The notes under the pieces: model-generated
Databases searched by the model: none
Seen by the model: the letters and a program-made list of their open reading frames with translations, nothing else
Told to the model about the DNA's origin: nothing
Made by a program: the position numbers and the translations under genes
Source of the DNA: Pseudomonadota bacterium
Lineage (GTDB): Bacteria; Pseudomonadota; Alphaproteobacteria; Rhizobiales; Hyphomicrobiaceae
Length of the DNA stretch: 8,202 nt
Direction: 5' to 3'
NCBI GenBank assembly: GCA_023428365.1
Contig: JAEYYQ010000319.1
Coordinates: 1-8,202, forward strand
In this document: positions 1 to 6,850 of the stretch, one piece after another
Position numbering within the stretch: position 1 is the first letter of the stretch
Layout of the letters: every line of letters begins with the position of its first letter

Positions 1-905
1 TCCTCGTCGCTTTGGGTCTCGCAGCCGCGGGCGCCTATCTGGCGATGTTTATCGTACACCAGAACGAACAGGCCCTTGTGCTCGAGTTCGGCAAGCCGAA
101 GCGGATCATCGATCAGGCAGGCTTGCACTGGAAGATTCCAGTGGTTGAGACTGTCGAGACTTTCGACAAGCGTATCCTTGACCTCGACACCACTCCGCAG
201 GAGTTGTTCTCGTCGGATCAGAACAAGCTGATCGTCGACAGCTTCGCGCGCTATCGGATCATCGATCCCCTGCGCTTTTACCAGACGGTGCGCAACGATC
301 AGGGCGTGAAATCCCGTGTTGGGCCGATCCTGGACAGCTCGTTGCGGCGCGTTCTCGGCTCGGCGACGTTCGCCGATGCCGTGCGTGATAAGCGCCAGGA
401 TCTGATGAACCAGATCCAGAGGCAGGTGAATGCAGAAGCCAAGAATTTCGGCATTGAAGTCGTCGACGTCCGCATCAAGCGCGTCGATCTTCCGCCGCAG
501 AACTCGGCTTCCATCTATGAGCGCATGAAGACCGACCGTCAGCGCGAGGCGGCTGAATTCCGCGCCCAGGGCGAGGAGCAGTCACGGCGCATCAAGGCCG
601 AGGCTGATCGTCAGGTCACCGTAATGCGCGCTGAGGCTGATCGCGATGCCCGGCGTCAGCGCGGTGACGGCGATGCCGAGCGAGCGCGCATTTCTAACGG
701 GGCGTTCGGTCAGGATCCTGAATTCTATCAGTTCCTGCGCTCCATGGAGGCGTACGAGACGGCGTTGAAGCGGGGCGATACACGGATGGTGATTTCACCG
801 GATTCGGAGCACTTCCGTGACTTCTTCCGCTACTTCTCCGAGTCAGTGACGCCGAAGACGACAGCCAGCAATCCGGCTCCGGTTATCGCGCAGCCGAAAC
901 AATGA
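1..905 (+). CDS. hflC: HflC, FtsH-regulating SPFH membrane protein (5' end cut off by the window)
   Basis: HflC pairs with HflK in a large inner-membrane complex, mostly exposed to the periplasm, that surrounds and modulates the AAA protease FtsH. The reading frame is already open at position 3. The first visible residues (LVALGLAAAGAYLAMFIV) are the end of the single N-terminal membrane anchor, so the true start lies upstream and the TTG at 12 is not the start. After the anchor comes the typical SPFH entry 'HQNEQALVLEFGKP', then the band-7 domain. A charged helical stretch rich in Arg, Glu and Ala (about bases 500-690) follows, and then the HflC C-terminal signature 'DPEFYQFLRSMEAYE'. About 300 residues are visible, close to full length for alphaproteobacterial HflC, so only a few residues should be missing. 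Its stop overlaps the start of the DUF2065 gene (ATGA). HflK would be expected immediately upstream. Confidence 0.95.
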   Translation, partial: LVALGLAAAGAYLAMFIVHQNEQALVLEFGKPKRIIDQAGLHWKIPVVETVETFDKRILDLDTTPQELFSSDQNKLIVDSFARYRIIDPLRFYQTVRNDQGVKSRVGPILDSSLRRVLGSATFADAVRDKRQDLMNQIQRQVNAEAKNFGIEVVDVRIKRVDLPPQNSASIYERMKTDRQREAAEFRAQGEEQSRRIKAEADRQVTVMRAEADRDARRQRGDGDAERARISNGAFGQDPEFYQFLRSMEAYETALKRGDTRMVISPDSEHFRDFFRYFSESVTPKTTASNPAPVIAQPKQ

Positions 906-1087
906 GCGACCTGGTGGTCGGCATGGGCCTCGTCCTGGTGATCGAAGGTCTGCTATGGGCGGCGGCACCGGGACTGGCCATGCGAATGCTTACGGCGGCG
1001 GCGGAAACGCCGCCGCAAACGTTGAGGGTTGCCGGTATCTCGGCCGCGGCCCTGGGTGTCGTGGTCGTCTGGCTTGTTCGAGGATAG
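902..1087 (+). CDS. DUF2065 small inner-membrane protein (YjeT-like)
   Basis: A 61-residue, strongly hydrophobic protein of the DUF2065 family. Escherichia coli YjeT, encoded right after hflC, is the known relative; the molecular function is unknown. Two membrane segments are visible, roughly residues 4-24 (VVGMGLVLVIEGLLWAAAPG) and 41-59 (LRVAGISAAALGVVVVWLV). A short loop between them contains 'MRMLTAAAETPPQ'. The motif 'E-G-L-L-W-A-A-A-P' in the first helix is typical of the family. The ATG overlaps the hflC stop by four bases, so it is translationally coupled to hflC. The conserved neighbourhood suggests a link with the HflKC-FtsH complex, but that is inference. The gene ends before the likely promoter of the Do protease. 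Confidence 0.85.
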   Translation: MSDLVVGMGLVLVIEGLLWAAAPGLAMRMLTAAAETPPQTLRVAGISAAALGVVVVWLVRG

Positions 1088-1096
1088 CCCGCTGCA

Positions 1097-1125
1097 TTGA
1101 CACACAGCGGTCGGAATTAGAGGAT
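1097..1125 (+). promoter_or_regulatory. Candidate promoter for the Do protease gene
   Basis: A perfect TTGACA -35 hexamer lies at 1097-1102. With a 17-base spacer the -10 candidate is GAGGAT at 1120-1125, which keeps only the A2, A5 and T6 consensus positions and is weak. The -35 box sits in the loop of a small inverted repeat, CCGCTG (1089-1094) and CAGCGG (1105-1110), which could be an operator. It is placed just after the DUF2065 stop and about 80 bases before the protease start. That would let the protease be transcribed independently of hflKC. Confidence 0.35.
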
Positions 1126-1165
1126 TGTGCGGTCGCCTCGCGTATCTGCAGTCTGTATGACGGAC

Positions 1166-1200
1166 GGAGGCTGTCTGTGCTCGCTGGTTCGATAAGGGAG
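1166..1200 (+). promoter_or_regulatory. Two competing ribosome binding sites for the Do protease
   Basis: AAGGGAG at 1194-1200 lies six bases before the ATG at 1207. GGAGG at 1166-1170 lies six bases before an in-frame GTG at 1177, which would add ten residues (MLAGSIREQL) to the N-terminus. Both spacings are good. I prefer the ATG because it gives the more compact signal peptide and the better start codon, but the GTG cannot be excluded. Confidence 0.5.
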
Positions 1201-1206
1201 CAGTTG

Positions 1207-2715
1207 ATGACGGGCTTGGCGCAACGTGTGAAAACCCTCCAGACAAGCCCTCGCAGGACGGGCCGCCTAATCGCCACGCTGGCGCTATCGCTGGGGCTTC
1301 TCGGGCAGGTCGGATCTTCTCAGGCGCGTGGACCTGAGTCGGTAGCAGATGTCGCGGACAAGCTGCTGAATGCGGTGGTCAATATCTCGACCAGTCAGAC
1401 GGTGAAGGGGGGCGGCCAAACTCAGGGCTCGCCGCTGCCACGCGTTCCGCAGGGCTCGCCGTTCGAGGATCTGTTCGAGGACTTCTTCGACAACAAGCAG
1501 GGCAACCGCCCGCGGCAGGACCGGAAGGTCTCGTCGCTGGGATCGGGCTTTGTGATCGATGCTCAGGAAGGCCTGATCGTCACGAATACGCACGTCATCG
1601 AAGGTGCGGACGAGATCATCATCAACTTCAGCGACGGCTCGAAGCTGAAAGTCGACAAGGTGATCGGTAAGGATGGCAAGACCGATCTGGCCCTGCTCAA
1701 GGTGACGCCGAAGAAACCTCTCACGGCAGTCAAGTTCGGTACGTCGGAAACGACGAGGGTCGGCGACTGGGTAATGGCGATCGGTAATCCGTTCGGCCTC
1801 GGTGGTTCGGTGACGGTGGGGATTATTTCCGCCAAGGCGCGCGATATCAATTCCGGCCCTTATGACGACTACCTGCAGACCGACGCTGCGATCAACAAGG
1901 GCAACTCTGGTAGTCCGCTGTTCAACATGGATGGCGATGTCATCGGTGTGAATACGGCCATCATCTCGCCGACGGGTGGCTCGATCGGCATCGGCTTCGC
2001 CGTTCCGTCCGATATTGCCGTGCCAGTGATTGAGCAACTAAAGCAGTATGGCGAGACGCGCCGCGGCTGGCTTGGTGTGCGGATACAATCCGTCAGCGAG
2101 GACATCGCCGAGACGCTGGGCGTTCCGGAGAACACCGGTGCGCTGGTTGCGGGCATTACACCCGACGGTCCAGCAGCAAAGGCGGGGATCGAGTCGGGCG
2201 ACGTCATCATGAAATTCGATGGCAAGGACGTCACGACTATGCGTGGCTTGCCGCGCATCGTGGCGCAGACGCAGATCGGCAAGAACGTCGATGTCGAGGC
2301 GCTCCGCAAGGGCGAGAAGAAGAGTTTCAAGGTTGTCGTCGGCCGCCTGGACGAGGATGACAAGCCCAGCGAGCCAGCCAAGGCCGAGCCGAAGGGGCCC
2401 GATAAGCCAGCGCCGGGCCGGGCGATGATCGGCCTGAAGGTCACTCCACTGACGGACGAACTGCGCCGCAAGCACGGTCTCGATCGCAGCATCAAGGGAT
2501 TGCTCGTGACCGAGGCCGATCCGCAGAGCCCGGCAGCCGAGAAGGGCATCAAGGCCGGCGACGTGATCGTGGAAGCCGCTCAGGAACAAGTTAATAGCGT
2601 CGACGATCTGGCGCGGAACGTCGAAAAGGTCCGTAAATCCGGCCGCAAGGCGGTTCTGCTGCGGGTCGAAGACGGTAAAGGGGATATGCGCTTCGTGGCC
2701 GTGCCGCTCGACTGA
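1207..2715 (+). CDS. degP: Do-family (DegP/HtrA) periplasmic serine endopeptidase with two PDZ domains
   Basis: An ATP-independent periplasmic protease/chaperone that degrades misfolded envelope proteins. The 502-residue product starts with a signal peptide: a basic n-region (TSPRRTGR), a hydrophobic core ([16 protein letters not shown]) and a probable cut after the A of 'SSQA' near residue 40. The trypsin-like domain spans about residues 45-275. It carries a complete catalytic triad: His129 in 'TNTHVIEG', Asp160 in 'KTDLALLKV' and Ser234 in 'GNSGSPLFN'. PDZ1 covers about 285-380 (starting at 'GWLGVRIQ') and PDZ2 about 405-500 ('MIGLKVTPL'), joined by a charged, proline-rich linker (about 381-404). 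A phenylalanine- and acid-rich LA-loop segment ([11 protein letters not shown]) follows the N-terminus, as in other Do proteases. Length fits the family. The frame is open back to 955, but that overlaps the DUF2065 gene and is not expected to be translated. It lies downstream of hflC and the DUF2065 gene in a quality-control cluster. Confidence 0.95.
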   Translation: MTGLAQRVKTLQTSPRRTGRLIATLALSLGLLGQVGSSQARGPESVADVADKLLNAVVNISTSQTVKGGGQTQGSPLPRVPQGSPFEDLFEDFFDNKQGNRPRQDRKVSSLGSGFVIDAQEGLIVTNTHVIEGADEIIINFSDGSKLKVDKVIGKDGKTDLALLKVTPKKPLTAVKFGTSETTRVGDWVMAIGNPFGLGGSVTVGIISAKARDINSGPYDDYLQTDAAINKGNSGSPLFNMDGDVIGVNTAIISPTGGSIGIGFAVPSDIAVPVIEQLKQYGETRRGWLGVRIQSVSEDIAETLGVPENTGALVAGITPDGPAAKAGIESGDVIMKFDGKDVTTMRGLPRIVAQTQIGKNVDVEALRKGEKKSFKVVVGRLDEDDKPSEPAKAEPKGPDKPAPGRAMIGLKVTPLTDELRRKHGLDRSIKGLLVTEADPQSPAAEKGIKAGDVIVEAAQEQVNSVDDLARNVEKVRKSGRKAVLLRVEDGKGDMRFVAVPLD

Positions 2716-2735
2716 GCGCAATCCTAGATTGGCGC
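2716..2735 (+). terminator. Hairpin directly after the Do protease stop
   Basis: GCGC-AATC pairs with GATT-G-GCGC (one bulged G) around a three-base CTA loop, starting at the base after the stop codon. It is followed by TGGTCGTGTTT, which is not a real U-tract. It could be a weak terminator or an mRNA 3'-end stabiliser. A second small stem, CCGCC-GAC-GGCGG, follows at 2747-2759. Confidence 0.3.
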
Positions 2736-2842
2736 TGGTCGTGTTTCCGCCGACGGCGGGCATCTGTTCGCATGTATCGCAGCGCACAAGGGGCTGGTAC
2801 GTTGTGGCGGCTGGCGCTAATACGACGAACATCCGAAACGCC

Positions 2843-2848
2843 AGGAGG
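2843..2848 (+). promoter_or_regulatory. Ribosome binding site that fixes the GTG start of psd
   Basis: AGGAGG lies ten bases before the GTG at 2859. The frame extends upstream to an ATG at 2772, but I see no comparable Shine-Dalgarno there. The extra 29 residues are hydrophilic and unlike the usual start of this family. Confidence 0.7.
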
Positions 2849-2858
2849 CGAAAGCGAC

Positions 2859-3572
2859 GTGTCCAACAGCCGCAGCATTCTGAGTAGCATTGGAGATGCA
2901 ATCGTTCCGATACATCGCGATGGCTACAAGTTTGTGGCGATTGCTGCCGCCATCTCACTATTGGGCTTCCTGATCTGGTCGCCGCTGGGATGGCTGTTTG
3001 CGGGCGTCACGGCATGGGTTGCGTATTTCTTTCGCGATCCTGATCGAGTGACTCCGCTGCGCGAGGGGCTTGTGATCTCTCCGGCCGACGGTCGGGTCAG
3101 CTCTATCGAGCTGGTGCGCCCGCCACAGGAGCTCGGCCTCGGCGAGGAGCTGCGGCCCCGCATCTCGGTGTTTCTCAACGTCTTTGACGTCCACATCAAT
3201 CGTGCGCCGGTGCCTGGCCGGATCGCGCGATCGATCTACGTGCCCGGCGCTTTCCTGAACGCCTCGTTGGACAAGGCGAGCGAAGAGAACGAACGCCGCG
3301 CGCTGGTCATCACGATGAATTCCGGTGTCGAAATCGCCGTCGTTCAGATTGCAGGATTGGTTGCGCGGCGCATCGTGACGTTTTCGGAAGAAGGCGACAC
3401 GGTTGGCGTCGGACAGCGGTTCGGTCTCATCCGGTTCGGCTCGCGCGTCGACGTCTATCTGCCGCCGAACGGCCGCGCGCTCGTTGCTGTCGGGCAGCGT
3501 GCTGTCGCGGGTGAAACCGTACTCGCCGATCTGGCTTCGAACGAGCCGGAGCGCGAGGCTCGGCGCAGCTAA
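2859..3572 (+). CDS. psd: Phosphatidylserine decarboxylase proenzyme, short alphaproteobacterial type
   Basis: Converts phosphatidylserine to phosphatidylethanolamine at the inner membrane, using a pyruvoyl group made by self-cleavage. The 237-residue product (GTG start) has a hydrophobic N-terminal segment at about residues 24-57 that should anchor it. The decarboxylase domain follows, starting near 'YFFRDPDR'. Conserved catalytic elements are visible: Asp77 in 'SPADGRV', His112 in 'FDVHINR', and the self-processing site Gly194-Ser195 in '[12 protein letters not shown]'. Ser195 would become the pyruvoyl group of the small alpha chain. The G-S-R form, rather than the G-S-T of many bacteria, is what I recall for rhizobial Psd proteins. 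Length fits this short class. pssA follows 53 bases later on the same strand, consistent with one operon supplying the two consecutive steps. Transcription probably starts in 2736-2858, but I found no convincing promoter. Confidence 0.95.
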   Translation: MSNSRSILSSIGDAIVPIHRDGYKFVAIAAAISLLGFLIWSPLGWLFAGVTAWVAYFFRDPDRVTPLREGLVISPADGRVSSIELVRPPQELGLGEELRPRISVFLNVFDVHINRAPVPGRIARSIYVPGAFLNASLDKASEENERRALVITMNSGVEIAVVQIAGLVARRIVTFSEEGDTVGVGQRFGLIRFGSRVDVYLPPNGRALVAVGQRAVAGETVLADLASNEPEREARRS

Positions 3573-3625
3573 GTCTGCTTTGTTCAACGCTTTCGATCGC
3601 GGCGGCAAACTGGAGACAATCGGTA

Positions 3626-4519
3626 ATGGATCCTCTCCTGACGAGACTTGAGGAGGAGACACGCCGCCGCCGCCGCCGGCCTCTATTCCGGTATCGACAG
3701 GTGCCGGTGCGCCTGCTGGTGCCTAACTTCTTCACGCTGCTGGGGCTTTGCGCCGGGTTGACGGCGATCCGCATGGCGATCGAGGGACGCTATGAGCTGG
3801 CGCTCGCAGCGATCGTGTTCGCGGCGCTGCTGGATGGCGTCGATGGCCGTGTCGCTCGGATGCTGAAGGCGTCGTCGCGTTTTGGGGCGGAATTCGACAG
3901 CCTGGCAGACTTTGTGAATTTCGGCGTGGCGCCCGCGATCGTCCTGTTCACCTGGGGCGCCTGGGGGACGCCTGGCATGCGCGGGCTGGCGTGGATCGTC
4001 GTCCTGTTACTGGCGGTCTCGTGCGGACTGCGGCTGGCGCGCTTCAACGCCATGCTCGATGAAGAAAAGCCGAAATGGCAGTCCAACTTTTTCACCGGCG
4101 TGCCTGCACCTGCGGGGGCGATTATCGCGTTGCTGCCGTTCTATCTCGATCAGCTCGATGCGTTCGATCTGCGCTCGGGATGGCCGATCTATTTTGTCCT
4201 GATCTATACGCTGCTGGTCGCGTTTCTGATGGTCAGCACGATTCCCACGTACTCAGGGAAACTGCTCGGCGAGCGGATCTCACGCGAGTGGGTTATGCCG
4301 CTGTTCGTGCTAGCCGGCGCAGTGGTGGCGCTCCTCGTCACCTATCCCTACGTGACGCTGTCGATCATCTCGCTGTTGTATCTCGCGATGATCCCGATCG
4401 CCGTTCGACGGTATCGTAGCCAGATGCGCGAGATGGAAGCGGAGGCGGCGAATGACCCGTCCGCAAGCGCGACGCTGGTGGCTGAAACACCAGCGCCGGA
4501 TCGCACGAAGCAGGACTGA
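3626..4519 (+). CDS. pssA: CDP-diacylglycerol--serine O-phosphatidyltransferase (PssA, integral membrane)
   Basis: Makes phosphatidylserine from CDP-diacylglycerol and L-serine, the substrate for the psd product encoded just upstream. The 297-residue protein carries the full CDP-alcohol phosphotransferase signature D-x2-D-G-x2-A-R-x8-G-x3-D-x3-D: Asp70, Asp73, Gly74, Ala77, Arg78, Gly87, Asp91 and Asp95. These residues bind the metal ions and the CDP group. Several hydrophobic helices follow (for example near residues 100-115, 122-138, 180-206 and 220-255), as expected for a polytopic inner-membrane enzyme. The N-terminus is very basic, with six arginines at 13-18 encoded mainly by a (CGC)5 run at 3662-3676. 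The tail after about residue 272 is acidic, hydrophilic and probably disordered. The ATG at 3626 has GGAGA nine bases upstream. Two other CDP-alcohol transferases share the motif (phosphatidylglycerophosphate and phosphatidylcholine synthases), but the psd neighbour and overall sequence favour PssA. Confidence 0.93.
   Translation: MDPLLTRLEEETRRRRRRPLFRYRQVPVRLLVPNFFTLLGLCAGLTAIRMAIEGRYELALAAIVFAALLDGVDGRVARMLKASSRFGAEFDSLADFVNFGVAPAIVLFTWGAWGTPGMRGLAWIVVLLLAVSCGLRLARFNAMLDEEKPKWQSNFFTGVPAPAGAIIALLPFYLDQLDAFDLRSGWPIYFVLIYTLLVAFLMVSTIPTYSGKLLGERISREWVMPLFVLAGAVVALLVTYPYVTLSIISLLYLAMIPIAVRRYRSQMREMEAEAANDPSASATLVAETPAPDRTKQD
4473..4495 (+). other. Perfect hairpin in the last codons of pssA
   Basis: CGCTGGTG (4473-4480) is the exact reverse complement of CACCAGCG (4488-4495), with a seven-base loop. 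The overlapping GAAACACC (4484-4491) is also the reverse complement of GGTGTTTC (4520-4527), just after the pssA stop, so the two foldings exclude each other. No U-tract follows. The role is unknown; mRNA 3'-end protection is possible. Confidence 0.35.
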
Positions 4520-4581
4520 GGTGTTTCTGGTGTCCGCCGGTCGACGGAAACGCTCGGATAATGCTATGCACCGGGTAGGCG

Positions 4582-4604
4582 GTTGCTGCAGGTTCTGCGG
4601 CAAC
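4582..4604 (+). other. Ten-base-pair hairpin between pssA and ychF
   Basis: GTTGCTGCAG (4582-4591) pairs with CTGCGGCAAC (4595-4604) around a GTT loop: ten pairs including one G-U. It is followed by AGGGGGCTTCCC, not a T-run, so it is not a classical intrinsic terminator in either direction. It lies 63 bases after the pssA stop. It may help end the psd-pssA transcript or be part of the ychF leader. Confidence 0.45.
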
Positions 4605-4629
4605 AGGGGGCTTCCCATCCGGCACCGCT

Positions 4630-4655
4630 GGCCTTAGGCATGCGTGTGCCTGGCC
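4630..4655 (+). other. Inverted repeat upstream of ychF
   Basis: GGCC-TT-AGGCA (4630-4640) pairs with TGCCT-GGCC (4647-4655) around a TGCGTG loop, giving nine pairs with a two-base TT bulge. It ends 44 bases before the ychF ATG. It could be a leader hairpin or a regulator binding site. Confidence 0.35.
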
Positions 4656-4699
4656 GATATTGACGCGGCAATTGCCTTCCCGAACAGGATTGAGATTTC

Positions 4700-5797
4700 A
4701 TGGGCTTTAAGTGCGGAATCGTGGGACTGCCGAACGTCGGTAAATCCACTCTTTTCAACGCGCTCACGCAGACTGCGGCGGCCGAGGCGGCCAATTATCC
4801 ATTCTGCACCATAGAGCCCAACGTCGGCGAGGTCGGGGTTCCTGACACGCGCCTGGATCGCCTGGCCGATATCGGCAAGAGCGCGAAGACCATTCCAACG
4901 CGGCTGACGTTTGTGGACATCGCGGGTTTGGTGCGGGGCGCCTCGAAGGGGGAAGGGCTCGGGAACCAATTTCTCGCGCATATTCGCGAGGTCGATGCCG
5001 TCGCCTACGTCCTTCGCTGCTTCGAGGATTCCGACATCACACACGTCGAGGGACGGATCGACCCGCGCAGCGACGCCGATGTCGTCGAGACCGAACTCAT
5101 GCTGGCCGACCTGGACAGTCTGGAGCGGCGTAGGTTTGCCTTGGAAAAGAAGGCCAAGTCGGGCGACAAGGAGTCGAAAGCTCAGGTCGTGATCATCGAC
5201 AAGGTGCTCGCACAGTTGCGGGACGGTAAACCGGCGCGCACGACGGATATCACGGACGAAGAACAACCGCAGTTTCGTATGCTTCAGTTGCTGACCGCAA
5301 AGCCTGTGCTCTACGTGTGCAATGTCGAAGAGACGGCTGCGGCCACCGGCAACGAATACTCGCGGCAGGTCGAGGAACTGGCGAAGGCCGAGGGGGCAGG
5401 CTGTGTCGTCATCTCGGCCAAGATCGAGTCCGAGGTGGCTGGCCTGCCGGATGAGGATCGCTCTGCCTACCTGGCGGACCTGGGGCTGGAAGAGCCGGGC
5501 CTCAACAAGCTGATCAGCGAAGGCTACCGGTTACTCGGCCTGATTACCTATTTTACGGTCGGCCCGAAGGAAGCGCGCGCCTGGACCATCGAAGCCGGCA
5601 CCAAGGCTCCGAAGGCGGCGGCAGTCATTCACACCGATTTCGAGAAGGGCTTCATTCGCGCCGAGACCATCGCCTACGAGGATTACGTCTCGCTCAATGG
5701 TGAGGCAGGCGCGCGCGACGCCGGGAAGATGCGGCTGGAAGGCAAGGAATACGTCGTCAAGGATGGCGATGTTCTGCACTTCCGCTTCGCAAACTAA
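4700..5797 (+). CDS. ychF: YchF, Obg-family ribosome-associated ATPase
   Basis: YchF (OLA1 in eukaryotes) is a translation-factor-class P-loop protein that binds ribosomes. It prefers ATP over GTP and is linked to stress responses. The 365-residue product has the P-loop 'GLPNVGKST' at residues 9-17 and the Walker B/G3 motif 'DIAGLV' at 73-78. 'NVEE' at 208-211 replaces the usual N-K-x-D guanine-specificity motif, the change that gives YchF its ATP preference. A helical insert of about residues 130-200 forms the coiled-coil arm. The C-terminal TGS domain runs from about residue 280 (YFTVGPKEARAW) to the end, with the family ending 'GDVLHFRFAN'. Length is as usual for the family. The ATG is preceded by AGGA about ten bases upstream. 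It appears to be a single-gene transcript between an inverted-repeat-rich gap and a terminator hairpin; the pth gene often found next to ychF is not seen here. Confidence 0.97.
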   Translation: MGFKCGIVGLPNVGKSTLFNALTQTAAAEAANYPFCTIEPNVGEVGVPDTRLDRLADIGKSAKTIPTRLTFVDIAGLVRGASKGEGLGNQFLAHIREVDAVAYVLRCFEDSDITHVEGRIDPRSDADVVETELMLADLDSLERRRFALEKKAKSGDKESKAQVVIIDKVLAQLRDGKPARTTDITDEEQPQFRMLQLLTAKPVLYVCNVEETAAATGNEYSRQVEELAKAEGAGCVVISAKIESEVAGLPDEDRSAYLADLGLEEPGLNKLISEGYRLLGLITYFTVGPKEARAWTIEAGTKAPKAAAVIHTDFEKGFIRAETIAYEDYVSLNGEAGARDAGKMRLEGKEYVVKDGDVLHFRFAN

Positions 5798-5835
5798 CCT
5801 GAACGAAGCTTTCGCCATTTAACATTTAATAAGCA

Positions 5836-5859
5836 AGCCGCCCCTGATCGGGGGCGGCT
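5836..5859. terminator. GC-rich hairpin between convergent ychF and the lytic transglycosylase gene
   Basis: AGCCGCCCC (5836-5844) pairs perfectly with GGGGCGGCT (5851-5859) around TGATCG. On the + strand it is followed by GCGTTGTTTGT. On the - strand it is followed by TGCTTATTAAATG. Both tails are moderately T-rich, so it probably ends transcription from both sides of this convergent pair. Confidence 0.75.
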
Positions 5860-5912
5860 GCGTTGTTTGTGCTCGCGAAGGCCTGTTTGCCCACGCCAGA
5901 GACGTTGCCTGC

Positions 5913-6689
5913 TTACTCCACGGGCGTCGTCGCCGTTTCGTTTGCCGGCGCAGACACATCGTCCGAGACCGCCGTCGGCTTCGTCTCCACGGAGGAGAAG
6001 TCGGTTGCGGCTTGGGCGACTTGACTGCTGACCTTCCATAGTCCGGTCCCGACCTCACGTTCGGCGCGCTGGACGAGGCCTGCAACGGTAAGGCGCGCCA
6101 TGAACGGGTTGGCGCGAATGACAGGCGCCGAGAAGATCTTCGTCAGACGGGTGGTGGGATGAGCGCGCAGGGCCTGAGCGGCTCCGGCAGGTCCGAGCAG
6201 ATGGCTGAGCCGCATATGAGCGAACGTCGGCTTGACGCCACGGGATTCGAGGTACGTCGCGTTGTCGTTATTGAAAGCGATTGCAGCGCGGCGCGAAAAT
6301 TCCATGTCGGTCCGCAGTGCGAGGATCTGGTTCTCGTTGAGACCGTCGACATGGTCCGAGAAATGACGATCGACAACGGCCAGGAAGGTCGAGTTGATGA
6401 ACTGGAACGGCCCAAGCGCAGTCGAGCGCGGGTTCTTGGCCGTCGGCTTTCCCGCAGACTCAGCCACCATCAGCTTATCCAGATAGCGCTCCATCGCGAT
6501 ATCGGCTTCCGTGAGGGCAGGTGCCTCATCCGGCTGTGCTGGAGATGTAGTCGTTGGATCACTGAGTTTAGGAAAGGCGTTGGTCGGATGAATTGCGGTC
6601 ATTGTCAAGATGACTGACGATATCGCCCCGCACACCCTCACCATGTTCTTGGAAGATGTAACGCTATACCAAGAATTCAAGTTGAACAT
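5913..6689 (-). CDS. Secreted lytic-transglycosylase-like (SLT/lysozyme fold) protein
   Basis: Probably a periplasmic or outer-membrane-side peptidoglycan-cleaving enzyme. The 258-residue product begins with a long signal sequence: basic residues (SSKNMVR), a hydrophobic core (VCGAISSVILTMTAI) and a probable cut after the A of 'PTNA' near residue 38. A proline- and threonine-rich linker follows. The SLT-type core starts near residue 62: 'VAESAGKPTAKNPRSTALGPFQF' region, with Glu77 as the likely catalytic acid and 'ALGPFQF' in place of the classical A-x-G-L-M-Q. Further features shared with what I recall of rhizobial relatives are 'LRTDMEFSRRAA' and 'RANPFM'. The C-terminal 40 residues are low-complexity and rich in Ser, Thr, Ala and Val. 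The ATG at 6689 has AAGGGG six bases upstream; a TTG 39 bases further out would only lengthen the n-region. It is convergent with ychF and divergent from the MaoC genes, apparently a single-gene unit. The substrate and exact subfamily cannot be set from sequence alone. Confidence 0.75.
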   Translation of the reverse strand: MFNLNSWYSVTSSKNMVRVCGAISSVILTMTAIHPTNAFPKLSDPTTTSPAQPDEAPALTEADIAMERYLDKLMVAESAGKPTAKNPRSTALGPFQFINSTFLAVVDRHFSDHVDGLNENQILALRTDMEFSRRAAIAFNNDNATYLESRGVKPTFAHMRLSHLLGPAGAAQALRAHPTTRLTKIFSAPVIRANPFMARLTVAGLVQRAEREVGTGLWKVSSQVAQAATDFSSVETKPTAVSDDVSAPANETATTPVE

Positions 6690-6695
6690 GTGAAG

Positions 6696-6701
6696 CCCCT
6701 T
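6696..6701 (-). promoter_or_regulatory. Ribosome binding site for the lytic-transglycosylase gene
   Basis: Read on the - strand this is AAGGGG, six bases before the ATG at 6689. It decides that start over the upstream in-frame TTG at 6728, which has no comparable site that I can see. Confidence 0.6.
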
Positions 6702-6850
6702 GTTGTGTTTTTCTGTCACGCGGGGCAACGAACACTTGAGATTGGCGAGTTTATGGCATCATTGTGCTAATCCTGGGGTAGAGTTAATTGCTGAATATCA
6801 ATGTTCGCGTGCATCTTCATGGGTCGAATACTCAGACCACTTACGGACGG

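Noticed and set aside
1158..1196. Short upstream frame (MTDGGCLCSLVR) before the Do protease
   Set aside because: No Shine-Dalgarno precedes its ATG, and its stop merely falls in the protease ribosome binding site.
955..1206. An 84-codon upstream extension of the Do protease frame
   Set aside because: It overlaps the DUF2065 gene in another frame, its start has no ribosome binding site that I can see, and its Gly/Ala/Asn/Arg-rich product would block the clear signal peptide. It is an overprinted shadow.
2818..2823. TAATAC as a -10 box for psd
   Set aside because: The only TTG-type partner (TTGTGG at 2802) is ten bases away, too close, and no good -35 lies at 16-18 bases.
2772..2858. Upstream ATG start for psd
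   Set aside because: No comparable Shine-Dalgarno precedes it, whereas the GTG at 2859 has AGGAGG upstream and gives the usual N-terminus.
1285..2958. Long - strand open frames opposite the Do protease
   Set aside because: They mirror the codon structure of a well-supported + strand gene in GC-rich DNA and their products are Arg/His/Asp-rich with no recognisable domain.
4452..4637. A 61-codon frame with a G-G-C-C-x-F-C motif overlapping the end of pssA
   Set aside because: It has no ribosome binding site that I can see, overlaps the pssA tail, and runs through the hairpin-rich gap; the cysteines come from the stem at 4582-4604.
4660..4665. TTGACG as a -35 box for ychF
   Set aside because: At normal spacing the -10 would fall in the ychF ribosome binding site, leaving no leader; no TATAAT-like match is there.
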